Shown in pieces: positions 46,401 through 55,866 of a stretch of 64,000 nucleotides of DNA. The first letter of the stretch is position 1, and each line of letters opens with the position of its first letter. The stretch comes from Calothrix sp. FI2-JRJ7 (GTDB taxonomy: Bacteria > Cyanobacteriota > Cyanobacteriia > Cyanobacteriales > Nostocaceae): positions 1 through 64,000 of the forward strand of contig JAHHGX010000068.1 of NCBI GenBank assembly GCA_019359675.1, written 5' to 3'. Both the position numbers and the translations under genes were made by a program. The notes under the pieces are model-generated. The model was given only the letters and a program-made list of their open reading frames with translations, made no database searches and had not been told where the DNA came from.

Positions 46401-49351
46401 AAGAGCAAATCTCTAATTAAGGCATCATAATCTTCAGGGTACTGAGTATTAATGGTATACGCATGTTCACTTTGTTTGCTAAAGCGCTCTGCTGGCGCCA
46501 CGGTAATAACATTACATCCATTTTTTTCCAGATGCTTCGCTATTTGTGCCCCAACCCCATTATCGGTAAAGATTAGCACCTTTTCTCTTGATTTGACAGT
46601 TTGAGGTGCGATTGCTTGTTTCCAGACAGGAATATAAAACCAATCTGCGACATCTGGCTTTTTACGGTTTGTGGTCAAATAATTTTGAGTTTGAGATTTT
46701 TTCTCCGCTTCAATCCAATATCTTTGTCGTTCAAATGGATACGTCGGTAAAGGAAGGCGATGACGGCGTTCCAAGGTATAAAAGCTTAACCAGTCTACGG
46801 AAACTCCTGCTAGCCAAAGACGACCCAGAGTGTTTAGCAAGAATACGATATCAGCCTGTTCTTCCTTGGGATGGCGTAAGGAAGAAAGTATAATTTGCTC
46901 CTCTTGTTTTTCGCGATGCTGTTTGACAAAGGTACACAAAGTACGCCCAGGTCCAACTTCTAGTAAGATAAGATTTGACTGTTGTAACAATGTAGAAATG
47001 CCAGCAGTAAACCTCACCGTTTGCCGTAAATGCTTTGCCCAATAATTTGCATCAGTCGCTTCTTCTGGCGTAATCCAAGTTCCACTGAGATTGGAAATAA
47101 AAGGAATCTGGGGAGGATTAAGTTTTACTTTTTTTACTTCTACGATGAATGGTTCCAATATAGATTCCATCATCTGGGAATGAAAAGCGTGGGACGTATG
47201 CAGAAGCCGACACTCTATACCATTAGCTGCAAGTTGCGAGTTGAGAGCATCTATCGCTTCATGAGTTCCCGAAACTACACATGAGTTGGGTGCATTGCAG
47301 GCGCCTATAGATAAATTTTCGTTAAGAAGGGGTTTTACTTCTGCTTCTTTTAAAGGTACAGAGAGCATTTTTCCTGAAGGCAGTTGCTGCATCAACCGTC
47401 CACGTATAGCAACTAAGCTTAAAGCATCTTCAAGAGACATGACACCAGCAAAACATGCTGCTACGTATTCCCCAATACTGTGCCCTATCATTGTTTGGGG
47501 AGAAATACCCCATGACATCCACAACTGAGCCAAACCATACTCAATGACGAATAATGCTGGTTGAGCAAAGCAAGTTTGTTGTAGCTTTTCTGCTGCTTCC
47601 TTATGTAACTTGTCTGGATAAATTAGCGAACGCAAATCCAAATCTAAATGGGGTTTTAATATTAGACAGCACCGCTCTACTTGCTCGCGAAATACCGCCT
47701 CAGTTTCGTAGAGTTCTTTAGCCATATCTATGTACTGAGAACCCTGTCCTGGAAACATGAAAGCGATGGAGCGAGCGCATGGCTCTTGAAATTGAGTAAA
47801 AACTCGTTGTCCTTGCTGATTCAATGCACTAATTGCATCTTGAGTATCGCGACAAACAAGTATTCGCCGATAATTAAACTCTCTGCGTCCCACTTGCAAG
47901 GTATATGCTACATCTGCCAAGTTGAGGTGATGCTCTGTCAAATGTTTGGCAAGATTTTGTGTAGCAATTTCTAAAGCAGACTCAGTTTTAGCAGAGAGTA
48001 ATAGCAATTGCCAAGGGCGAGAAGGACTTGAAACCGGAAGTATTGGAGCTTCTTCCAAAACTACGTGGGCATTGGTTCCTCCCATTCCAAGAGAACTAAC
48101 ACCAGCACGACGTGGAGTAGAACCTGCTTTCCATTCCGTAAGTTTTGTATTAACGAAAAAGGGACTATTGGCAAAATCTATTTGGGGATTAGGCAGCTCA
48201 AAGTTAAGACTGGGTGGAATTAACTTATGTTTAAGAGCAAGAGCTGTCTTAATTAATCCTGCAACTCCGGCAGCAGCATCTAAGTGACCAATATTTGTTT
48301 TGACTGAACCAATGGCACAGAAACCATTTTTATTAGTACTAGCACGGAAAACTTTGGTCAACGCTGCAATTTCAATGGGGTCTCCTAAGCTTGTCCCAGT
48401 ACCGTGAGCTTCAATATAGTTTATTGTCTCAGGCTCCACGTCTGCTAACATAATCGCTTCCGCAATCGCAAGAGCTTGTCCATCTACGCTAGGCGCCGTG
48501 AAACCAACTTTTGTGGAACCATCGTTATTAATAGCAGTTCCTTTAATCACAGCATAAATACTGTCACCATCGGCAATTGCATCTCTAAGTCGCTTGAGGA
48601 CAACTACTCCTACGCCATTACCAATAGTTGTTCCCTGAGCTTTGGCATCAAACGCGCGGCAATGACCATCAGGAGATAATGTTCCCCCCTCCTGATGTAA
48701 ATAACCCGTTTGCGGTACTCGTATCGAAACTCCTCCCGCTAAAGCTATATCACATTGGTAATTTTGCAAACTTTGGTACGCAAGGATGGTAGCAACTAAT
48801 GATGTAGAACAAGCCGTTTGAACTGTAATACTTGGACCAGTAAGATTTAATTTATAAGAAACACGGGTTGAGAGAAAATCTTTATCATTACCAATCAATT
48901 TTTGGTATAGTTGTGCTGATCCTGGTTGGTCATGATTTAAATCAAAAGATAAATAGTTATTTAAGCTAGCACCAGCATAGACACCTATTCGGCTTTCACA
49001 TCTAAGTGAGTCGTATCCAGCATTTTCTAAAGCTTCCCAAGCACATTCCAAAAACAAACGGTGTTGAGGGTCTGTAACCTCCGCATCTTTAGAATTAATA
49101 TCAAAGAATGAGGCATCAAATAAATCTATATTTTCTAAGGCGCCACCATACTTAACGTAATTACTATCATTCAGTAAAGTAGGAGAAATACCAGCAGCTA
49201 TTAATTGCTCATCTGTGAAAAATGATATAGACTCTACACCCTCCTGCAAATTTTTCCAAAAAACTTTTATATTTTTAGCTCCCGGAAAGCGGCCAGCTAA
49301 ACCAATAATGGCTACTCCTTCTAATGGTTCGTAAGCTTTTTCACTATTCAT
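43403..49351 (-). CDS. Type I PKS: KS-AT(malonyl)-KR-ACP with a C-terminal epimerisation-like domain
   Basis: 1982 residues. KS (10-430): T-A-C-S-T-S (Cys near 180), E-A-H-G-T-G-T and K-T-N-I-G-H. AT (535-860): G-H-S-I-G-E and H-A-F-H-S, the malonyl-CoA signature. KR (about 1135-1320): G-G-L-G-G-I-G and the catalytic Tyr in A-A-Y-P-A-A-H, where the usual YxxxN Asn is His. No DH or ER is seen. ACP (E-I-G-G-D-S-L-L-S) is near 1453. Residues 1505-1960 are an NRPS E domain: L-T-P-I-Q-H-W-F-F-E, H-H-L-A-V-D-V-G-S-W and V-D-L-S-R-T-V-G-W-F, with E-G-N-S-R-E in place of EGHGRE. One malonate-derived, beta-hydroxylated unit is predicted after the first Ser. The E domain's function on a polyketide carrier is unclear. 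Confidence 0.93.
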   Translation of the reverse strand: MNSEKAYEPLEGVAIIGLAGRFPGAKNIKVFWKNLQEGVESISFFTDEQLIAAGISPTLLNDSNYVKYGGALENIDLFDASFFDINSKDAEVTDPQHRLFLECAWEALENAGYDSLRCESRIGVYAGASLNNYLSFDLNHDQPGSAQLYQKLIGNDKDFLSTRVSYKLNLTGPSITVQTACSTSLVATILAYQSLQNYQCDIALAGGVSIRVPQTGYLHQEGGTLSPDGHCRAFDAKAQGTTIGNGVGVVVLKRLRDAIADGDSIYAVIKGTAINNDGSTKVGFTAPSVDGQALAIAEAIMLADVEPETINYIEAHGTGTSLGDPIEIAALTKVFRASTNKNGFCAIGSVKTNIGHLDAAAGVAGLIKTALALKHKLIPPSLNFELPNPQIDFANSPFFVNTKLTEWKAGSTPRRAGVSSLGMGGTNAHVVLEEAPILPVSSPSRPWQLLLLSAKTESALEIATQNLAKHLTEHHLNLADVAYTLQVGRREFNYRRILVCRDTQDAISALNQQGQRVFTQFQEPCARSIAFMFPGQGSQYIDMAKELYETEAVFREQVERCCLILKPHLDLDLRSLIYPDKLHKEAAEKLQQTCFAQPALFVIEYGLAQLWMSWGISPQTMIGHSIGEYVAACFAGVMSLEDALSLVAIRGRLMQQLPSGKMLSVPLKEAEVKPLLNENLSIGACNAPNSCVVSGTHEAIDALNSQLAANGIECRLLHTSHAFHSQMMESILEPFIVEVKKVKLNPPQIPFISNLSGTWITPEEATDANYWAKHLRQTVRFTAGISTLLQQSNLILLEVGPGRTLCTFVKQHREKQEEQIILSSLRHPKEEQADIVFLLNTLGRLWLAGVSVDWLSFYTLERRHRLPLPTYPFERQRYWIEAEKKSQTQNYLTTNRKKPDVADWFYIPVWKQAIAPQTVKSREKVLIFTDNGVGAQIAKHLEKNGCNVITVAPAERFSKQSEHAYTINTQYPEDYDALIRDLLLFDQLPDAILHLWSTTTSDQIESEIDFFESCQNKGFYSLLFLAQSLDKQDITQPIDILVVTNDLYDVTGTESLSPEKAPVVGMCKVIPQQYPNITCRSIDVVIPDTEIAQNQLVDQILTELNTTSSGMIVAYRGHHRWVQTFEPFHSESTTPPLRAEGVYLITGGLGGIGLELAEYLARTVRCSRLILTSHSAFPAPEQWDEWLATHGEEDKHSHQILKLRSLEEQGAEVLTLSADVANEPQMQAVINQAVQRFGKINGVIHAAGIKLFKTIPEINRTECEQQLRANGYGLFVLEKVLREIELDFCVLVSSLSSVVGALGMAAYPAAHIFADAFVHKHNQSNRTRWIAINWDNWLTSQLAVELATKPEISTELFIKNQEGVEVFERVLSLNKVNQIVVSTTDLQARIEQWTQPKEFLNKEKSQQFYARPNLDNNFVAPRNEIEQKIATIWQEVLGIEKIGIYDNFLEIGGDSLLSIQITAKANKAGLRFTNQHLFEYPTIVQLAEVASSTKAVIAEQGLVEGELPLTPIQHWFFEQNLLDLHHWNQAVLLELQQPINPVLLEQVIQHLLVHHDALRLRFVHDGSSWKQINAGIEAGIEAVAPFSQVDLSAMSPQLQEIAFDKLANQLQASLNLSDSPIIRATYFNLGEHKPSRLLFVIHHLAVDVGSWRILLDDLQTAYQQLSQGQAIKLPTKTTSFKQWSQRLIEYAQSIELEREQVYWLAPIREWVSPLPTDFLDGANIVASTQTVSVTLSIEETRRLQEEIATTYRVQIDDILLAALAIAVLKWTGNQSLLVDLEGNSREVVFDDVDLSRTVGWFTNIAPVLLEVADTSQPLEALKAVKEQLRSFPNQGLGYGVLRYLNNDEIITDKLRSLQAAEIIFLYLGNVEKSLSQSSLFKLSQQSNGSPRSTRGQRSHLLEVQALVVQEQLKVDWMYSQNMHRQKTVEQLASDFMATLRLIIADPDSNVVQNYTPSDFAEFKSSQWSQADIDSILAAIDKS

Positions 49352-49394
49352 ATTTTAAATATTTATTACTTGAAAATTCATTATTAACTAACTA

Positions 49395-50267
49395 TTACTT
49401 CAGATAACTTAGAAGTAAAAAAAATCGCCTTTTCGTATCAGAAAATGACCTGCGACCATGTAAAAATATTCAATTGTCAATCATTACCAAATCCCCTGAT
49501 TGCCACGATATTACCTTTGTTAAACTGTTCATCAATTCTTGGATTTCATTGATTACAGCTACTGGAATAGGAGAACCATCTTCAAAAGTTACTATTCCTC
49601 TAGGATTTTTATACTCTGAAATTAAGCTGTTAGCAAAAGCATCTTTGTTACCATATTTTGTTTTTACAATGGCAGAGCAAGTATATTCGATAGAAACAGA
49701 TTGATCTGAGTTGATCTGGTAGCTCAATCCTTGTATAACATCCAAAGTTTTCTTAATATCAGTAATAATCGCACCTGCACCTAAAAAACGCTTCCAGTCA
49801 GCAGCAGGAAATTTTTGCAAGAATTTAATTTTCTTAGAAACAAATAACTGTTTTAATTCTTCACTAATTTCCTCCCACACTCGCACACCATCCCAAAATA
49901 AAGTTTCACCACCTTGTGCTGCTGGCACACCACAGCAAAACCAAACTACATCAGGACGAAAGGGAGAGTTTGCGTTTTCACAATGAGGACTGACATAATG
50001 CATTCCTGGGTCTACTAAAGTTACAAACTTATTGCGTGGATCAACGATTGGTCTATCTTTATCGAGAACAAATCTAGAACTAAACTTCTCTGCAAAAGCT
50101 TTTATTTGCTCATAATTGACGCTAAATCCTCTAAAAAGGAGAATGCTAAAATCTTTGAAAATATCTAAATTTGATTGGACAGATAAATCGAGAATACTAC
50201 TACAATTATTGTTGTTAAAGATTGTTTTGATACTAGCCATAGTTGGTAAAAAATTAATATTGTTCAT
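49395..50267 (-). pseudogene. Third TauD-like hydroxylase, interrupted by one in-frame TGA
   Basis: 265 codons are open from 50267 to TGA at 49470-49472. The protein is TauD-like: H-C-E (first His and Glu ligands) near 113, P-A-A-Q-G-G-E-T-L near 135, E-D-G-S-P-I-P, and D-L-V-M-I-D-N at its end. The same frame continues past the TGA as I-F-L-H-G-R-R-S-F-S-D-T-K-R-R to TAA at 49395-49397. That tail carries the distal His and 2OG-binding Arg every active enzyme of this family needs. So a single nonsense codon separates the protein from its last iron ligand. It is probably a young pseudogene of 289 codons; read-through or a sequence error are the alternatives. It lies between the FAAL-NRPS and PKS genes. 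Confidence 0.85.
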
Positions 50268-50362
50268 ATTTTCTAAAGTAAATTTTATGATTTTTTGGGT
50301 TATATAGCATTCCTAATTTATTTGCAAAAAATGATGTTGGTGTAAAAAATCCGCAATCGTGT

Positions 50363-50405
50363 TGCCCTTGAGCGGAGCGAAGGGACGCCAAGGACGCAAA
50401 GGAAA
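50363..50405. repeat. Dispersed intergenic repeat
   Basis: GAGCGGAGCGAAGGGACGCC followed by AAGGACGCAAAGG resembles a short repeat scattered between genes in many filamentous cyanobacteria. It lies in the 190-bp gap between the FAAL-NRPS and the broken hydroxylase gene. Confidence 0.45.
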
Positions 50406-50457
50406 GGAAGAAGAGAAGCAAAACTTTACAAATGATTTAGGATTGCTATATTTATCG

Positions 50458-53400
50458 CTAAATATTTCTACTAGCTCGATTCTTCATAAACAATTTTTTT
50501 TGCATATTGCTTGCTTCTACTTGCTTTTGTACCCGCTCATGCAGCGATTCAAAAACAGATTCTTGTTTTATTTTTTGGCTCAAATATTGTGATAATAACT
50601 TGATACTTGGATTTTGAAACATTGTTACTACTGATATATCTTGCTGCAAAATTTCACGCAGTTTACTATTTACCTGAAGCATCAATAGCGAATTTCCACC
50701 TAAGTCAAAGAAATTATCATTAACACCAATATTTTCTAACTGTAACACTTGTTGCCAAACCTTAGCAATAGTTTTTTCGATTTTTGATAGAGGCGCCTGA
50801 TATATTGCCGTCAATTCGGGGCGCTCCTTTTCAGGCACAGGTAAGGCGCGACGATCTACTTTGCCATTGGGTGTCAAAGGTAAAGCATCTAACAAGACAA
50901 AGGTAGAAGGAACCATATATTCAGGCAGCTGTTCCTTGAGAAAATTGCGTATTTCATTAATAGAAAGCGTTTTTTCTTCATCAGGAACTAGGTATGCAAC
51001 TAGTCGGAGGTTGTTTGGTATATCTTCCCTAGCTACTACCACCGTTTCTCGTACCTGAGCGTACTGTTCTAGTTTTGCTTCGATTTCTCCCAGTTCAATG
51101 CGATTTCCACGAATTTTAACTTGGTGGTCAATCCTACCTAAAAATTCAATGTTTCCATCTGGGCGATAGCGTGCTAAATCACCTGTTTTGTAAAGGCGAG
51201 AACTGGCATTTAGAGTTTTGGTTTTGGATTGTGCTGATTTAACTCCTTTATCTAATTGTAAATCATTAAAGGGATTAGGGATAAACTTTTCTTTAGTCAA
51301 CTCAGGTCTATTTAAATAACCGCGCGCTAATCCAACACCAGCAATATGGAGTTCGCCAGGAACTCCAATAGGAACTGGTTGCAAATTTTTATCTAAGATA
51401 AATATTTGTGTATTAGCAATGGTACGGCCAATAGGGACAATTCTACTACTGCTAATAGATTGACAGTGCCACGCAGTTACATCGATAGACGCTTCCGTTG
51501 GACCATAGAGGTTATACAACTGAGCATCTAAACTCTCAAAAAATCGCTGCTGTAGCTCAAAAGGCAAAGCTTCACCACTACAAATTACACGCTTGATACT
51601 CTTACACTTTCGATGCTCTTGTTCCTCTAGAAAAGCTTGCAGCATAGATGGAACAAAGTGAAGTGTAGTGATTTGCTGTTGGCATATAAGTTCGACGAGA
51701 TATCTAGGATCATAATGACCACCCGGTTTAGCTACAACTAAACTTGCACCCGTCAACAACGGCCAGAAAACCTCCCAAACAGAGACATCAAAGCTAAAAG
51801 GAGTTTTTTGCAACACCCGGTCAGATGCTTTTAATTGATAAGCATCTTGCATCCACAGTAAGCGATTACACAAACCCCTATGAGTGTTCATAACTCCCTT
51901 GGGTGTGCCCGTAGAGCCAGAAGTATAAATTACATAGGATAAATTTTCAGATTTAACCTCACTGCCTGAGTTTTGACTACTATGATTAGCAAATATTGCA
52001 CCCTGTGTATCTATACATACCAATTGAACTTGATGTGGTGGCAGTTCATTAACAAGATGTGATTGCGTTAACAATATTGATGCTTGAGCATCTGCCAGCA
52101 TGAATGCCAAACGCTCTTTGGGATAAGCTGGGTCTAAAGGTAAATAAGCACCGCCTGCTTTTAGAATTGCTAATAACCCAACCACCATCTCGACTGAGCG
52201 TTCGATAAAAACACCAACAATTTTATCTGGCTTTACACCCTGTTGCTGTAAATAATGTGCTAGTTGGTTTGCTTGGTTGTTTAATTCGTGGTAAGTTAAT
52301 TGTTGGTTTTCAAAGATAACAGCAATATCAGACGGTGTTTTCCCTACCTGCGCTTCAAACAGTTGATGAATACACAAGTCTATAGGGTAATCTGTCTTAG
52401 TATCATTCCACTCAACTAATAACTGTTGTACTTCAGGTGGTGTTAATAATTGCAATTTTGAAATACATTGTTCGGGATCGCTAACTATGCTTTCCAGTAA
52501 AGTCTGGAAGTGTCCAAGCATCCGAGTAACGGTATCTGTATTAAATAAATCCGTGTTGTACTCGCAAGTCGCAACTAACCCTTGTTCAGAGTCCTCCATA
52601 AACAATGTCAAGTCAAATTTAGATGTACCGTTATAACCCTCCTCATAACTAATTGATACATCAGATGAGCTTAAATTTGGTTTAGGAACATTTTGAAGAA
52701 CGAACATCACTTGAAATAGTGGATTGTAGCTGAGGTCTCTACTTGGCTGTAGTTCTTCTACTAATTTTTCAAAAGGTAAGTCTTGGTGAACATAGGCTTC
52801 TAAAGCTGTTGACTTCACGCGCGCTAACAAATCTTGAAAACTTAGGTCAAAAGAAAGCTCTGTACGCAAAACCAAAACATTGACAAAAAATCCTATTAAT
52901 GACTCAATTTCTGCTTTGTTACGATTGGCAATTGGCGAACCGACTAAAATATCAGTCTGACCTGTATAGCGATACAGTAAAATTTTGAAGGCTGTCAGCA
53001 AAGTCATAAATAGAGTTACTCCCTGCTGACGACTCAAATTCTTCAGTTCTTTTTTCAGGGTTTGGGAAAGAACTAATTTTGCTTGGGCGCCTTTAAATGT
53101 TTGAACTGGAGGACGCGGACGGTCAGTTGGTAAATTCAGTACAGGTAGCTCACCCTGCAATTTTTGTTTCCAGTAGGTCAGTAACGGTTGAATGCGTTCG
53201 GAATCAAGCCATTTTTGTTGCCAATTGACAAAATCTCTGTACTGAATGGGTAATTCAGATGGTGACGGTTTACCAACAGAAAATGCTTCATATAGCGCAG
53301 CTAGTTCTTTGATAAAAACTCCAATAGACCAACCATCTGCAATTATATGATGCAGAGTTACAATTAATTGATAATTTTTGTTATCTAATTGTAAAATTTT

Positions 53401-55854
53401 AGCACGTAAAAGTAATTGAGCGGATAAGTCAAAAGGCTGCTGTGCGAACTCGCTAGCTAAACGTTGTGCAACTTGAGTGAGATCGCTTGTCTTAAGTGTA
53501 CGTAAATCTTCAACCGCTAAAGTTAAGGGTAGAGGTGGATTGATGACTTGAACGGGTTGTCCATCTACCACTGTAAAGCTTGTGCGTAAGACTTCATGGC
53601 GCTGAATCATTTCGTTAAGGCTATCTTGTAACGCTGCTAAGTTAAGACAACCTTTGAAGCTAATAACTATAGGAATATTATATGTAGGAGCATCGGGAGT
53701 TAATTGATTGATAAACCAAAGTCCCTGCTGGGCAAAAGATAGGGGATAAATGGATGTATTATTCTCTTGCTGGCTAAGGGATATAGACGGTATCGCGTCT
53801 GTTGTCATTTGAGCGAGTATCTTTGTCACTAGTGAGCGCGTACTCATCCCTTCAAAAAAGTCGGCTATAGATACTTCAACTTCTAAGTCAACTTCAACCC
53901 GGTTTTTCAACTCAAATACTTTTAAAGAATCAAGTCCCAGAGTACTTAACGGTTCTTGAGGATTGATATCATCAGGCGCGATTGATAATGCCCGCGCGAC
54001 TTGTTCAATTAGATAAGATTCTAAAAGCGACTGACACTCCTTCGGAGAAAGCGCTAAAAGTTCTTCTCGTTGTAATCGAGTTTCCCTTCTGGCAAGATCA
54101 CTAATTTTTATAACCTTGCTGACAACTACGTTCAGCGTACCTGACTCAAACTGAGCGCGAGTTGCACGTCTTTGAATCTTACCACTCGAAGTTTTGGGAA
54201 TACTACCTGGTTTAATTAAAACTACAGCATAAACTTGTACCTCGTACTCTTCAGTCACCGCTTGTCGAATCGCACTAATTACTTCTTCTAAATTTGGCTT
54301 GGCGCGAAACTCCAACTCCTGTACAATTATCAGCTTTTCTTCGTTGTTAACCTCTACTGTAAATGCTGCACCAGCACCAGCACGTAAAGATGGGTGACTG
54401 CGTTCTACAGTTAGCTCTATATCCTGTGGATAAAGATTTCTACCTCGAATAATAATTAAATCTTTTGCTCTGCCTGTAATGAAAAGCTCTCCATTACACA
54501 AAAAACCTAAATCTCCCGTTCGTACAAACGGTCCCTTACCCGTGTCTGATAAATACGCACGGAAGGTTTCTTCTGTCTCTTGAGGACGCTTCCAATAACC
54601 TTTACCAACACTCGGCCCAGATACCCAGATTTCCCCAATTTCATCCGGTTGACAACAATTAAGCGTTTCCGAATTTACAATCACTACCTCCTGTTCTGGT
54701 ATAACTCGACCACAGCTAACGAAATAGTAAACATCTTCATCCTTAGCAGTTGATTCAACTACCCGATTAGATTCTAATGCTGATTTCTGAACTGCTTTGA
54801 TAATCGGTGATGTTGCCTTTTGAACACCGGAAACCATCAAAGTTGTTTCAGCCATTCCGTAACAAGGGTAGAATGCCTCTTTACGAAAGCCACATTCTGC
54901 AAAAGCTTCAGCAAACCGCTCTAAAGTATCATGTCGAATCGGTTCGGCGCCGTTAAATGCGACACTCCAACTACTTAAATCTAGAGTAGCTTTTTGTTCG
55001 GGAGTGATTTTTTGCACACATAAGTCATACGCGAAGTTGGGACCACCGCTTGTTGTGCCTTTGTAGCGGGAAATTGCTTGTAACCAACGATATGGTCGTT
55101 GGAGAAAGGCTGTTGGAGGCATCATGATGCAAGGAAAGCCTCCGTACAAAGGTTGTAAAATTCCACCAATTAGACCCATATCATGGTAACTCGGCAACCA
55201 CGTTATAAACTTACTTTCTGAAGAATGCTCCATGAATTGGTAAGTTGTAGCAGCATTGTGTATTAGGTTTCCATGAGTAATGATTACACCTTTGGGTGCC
55301 CCTGTAGAACCAGAGGTATATTGCAGAAAAGCTATGGTATCGCTATCAATAGAAGGTTCTTGCCAACTATCTTCTAGTCCAACAGCAAGATTGTCTGTAG
55401 CCAACCACTGCAAAGTTTCTAAGCCAGTACTTTTGGTCATTAAAGACCGCACTGTAGGCAAAATCTCTATTGTAGTGAGAGCAATAGCTGCTTGTGCATC
55501 TTTGGAAATTGCTTTTATCCGAGGTGTGTTGCGTTCATTTCTCGGAGGATATGCAGTTACAGCAACAACTCCTGCATATAAGCAACCTAAATAACCAATT
55601 ATAAAATCAAGTCCTGGTGGATATAATAGTAAAGCTTGTTTTCCTGTTAAACCTAACTCTTGCAAGCGAGTAGCGACTCTACGAGCAAGCTTATCTAAGT
55701 CTTGATATGTTAACGTCGCTTGTTCTGTTTCACCATCTAGCAATAAGGTAAAAGCAGCTTGATTTGGCTGAGTGGCACTTCTAAAACGCAAAACTTCAAC
55801 AACCGTAGAAAAGTTGAAGTAAACTTGAATGAAGCTTTCAGAAGATTTATTCAT
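50458..55854 (-). CDS. Loading protein: FAAL-ACP-C-A(Ser)-PCP
   Basis: About 1798 residues; first gene of the operon. The fatty acyl-AMP ligase (1-590) shows Y-T-S-G-S-T-G-A-P-K-G, W-L-P-S-Y-H-D-M-G-L-I-G-G and the A10 K-T-S-S-G-K-I-Q-R. It activates a free fatty acid and loads the ACP (G-L-D-S-L near 645). The C domain (710-1150; H-H-I-I-A-D-G-W near 840) acylates the amino acid chosen by the A domain (1170-1660; pocket read as D-V-W-H-I-S-L-I-D, serine). The PCP (L-G-G-N-S-L-L) is near 1720. The product starts as an N-acyl-Ser. A GTG at 55866 is possible, but the ATG at 55854 has GGTGAG seven bases upstream and is preferred. Confidence 0.93.
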   Translation of the reverse strand: MNKSSESFIQVYFNFSTVVEVLRFRSATQPNQAAFTLLLDGETEQATLTYQDLDKLARRVATRLQELGLTGKQALLLYPPGLDFIIGYLGCLYAGVVAVTAYPPRNERNTPRIKAISKDAQAAIALTTIEILPTVRSLMTKSTGLETLQWLATDNLAVGLEDSWQEPSIDSDTIAFLQYTSGSTGAPKGVIITHGNLIHNAATTYQFMEHSSESKFITWLPSYHDMGLIGGILQPLYGGFPCIMMPPTAFLQRPYRWLQAISRYKGTTSGGPNFAYDLCVQKITPEQKATLDLSSWSVAFNGAEPIRHDTLERFAEAFAECGFRKEAFYPCYGMAETTLMVSGVQKATSPIIKAVQKSALESNRVVESTAKDEDVYYFVSCGRVIPEQEVVIVNSETLNCCQPDEIGEIWVSGPSVGKGYWKRPQETEETFRAYLSDTGKGPFVRTGDLGFLCNGELFITGRAKDLIIIRGRNLYPQDIELTVERSHPSLRAGAGAAFTVEVNNEEKLIIVQELEFRAKPNLEEVISAIRQAVTEEYEVQVYAVVLIKPGSIPKTSSGKIQRRATRAQFESGTLNVVVSKVIKISDLARRETRLQREELLALSPKECQSLLESYLIEQVARALSIAPDDINPQEPLSTLGLDSLKVFELKNRVEVDLEVEVSIADFFEGMSTRSLVTKILAQMTTDAIPSISLSQQENNTSIYPLSFAQQGLWFINQLTPDAPTYNIPIVISFKGCLNLAALQDSLNEMIQRHEVLRTSFTVVDGQPVQVINPPLPLTLAVEDLRTLKTSDLTQVAQRLASEFAQQPFDLSAQLLLRAKILQLDNKNYQLIVTLHHIIADGWSIGVFIKELAALYEAFSVGKPSPSELPIQYRDFVNWQQKWLDSERIQPLLTYWKQKLQGELPVLNLPTDRPRPPVQTFKGAQAKLVLSQTLKKELKNLSRQQGVTLFMTLLTAFKILLYRYTGQTDILVGSPIANRNKAEIESLIGFFVNVLVLRTELSFDLSFQDLLARVKSTALEAYVHQDLPFEKLVEELQPSRDLSYNPLFQVMFVLQNVPKPNLSSSDVSISYEEGYNGTSKFDLTLFMEDSEQGLVATCEYNTDLFNTDTVTRMLGHFQTLLESIVSDPEQCISKLQLLTPPEVQQLLVEWNDTKTDYPIDLCIHQLFEAQVGKTPSDIAVIFENQQLTYHELNNQANQLAHYLQQQGVKPDKIVGVFIERSVEMVVGLLAILKAGGAYLPLDPAYPKERLAFMLADAQASILLTQSHLVNELPPHQVQLVCIDTQGAIFANHSSQNSGSEVKSENLSYVIYTSGSTGTPKGVMNTHRGLCNRLLWMQDAYQLKASDRVLQKTPFSFDVSVWEVFWPLLTGASLVVAKPGGHYDPRYLVELICQQQITTLHFVPSMLQAFLEEQEHRKCKSIKRVICSGEALPFELQQRFFESLDAQLYNLYGPTEASIDVTAWHCQSISSSRIVPIGRTIANTQIFILDKNLQPVPIGVPGELHIAGVGLARGYLNRPELTKEKFIPNPFNDLQLDKGVKSAQSKTKTLNASSRLYKTGDLARYRPDGNIEFLGRIDHQVKIRGNRIELGEIEAKLEQYAQVRETVVVAREDIPNNLRLVAYLVPDEEKTLSINEIRNFLKEQLPEYMVPSTFVLLDALPLTPNGKVDRRALPVPEKERPELTAIYQAPLSKIEKTIAKVWQQVLQLENIGVNDNFFDLGGNSLLMLQVNSKLREILQQDISVVTMFQNPSIKLLSQYLSQKIKQESVFESLHERVQKQVEASNMQKKLFMKNRASRNI

Positions 55855-55866
55855 CTTTATACTCAC

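Noticed and set aside
49470-50267. Halogenase instead of hydroxylase for the third TauD-like gene
   Set aside because: The first ligand motif is H-C-E, keeping the carboxylate; 2OG halogenases have Ala or Gly there.
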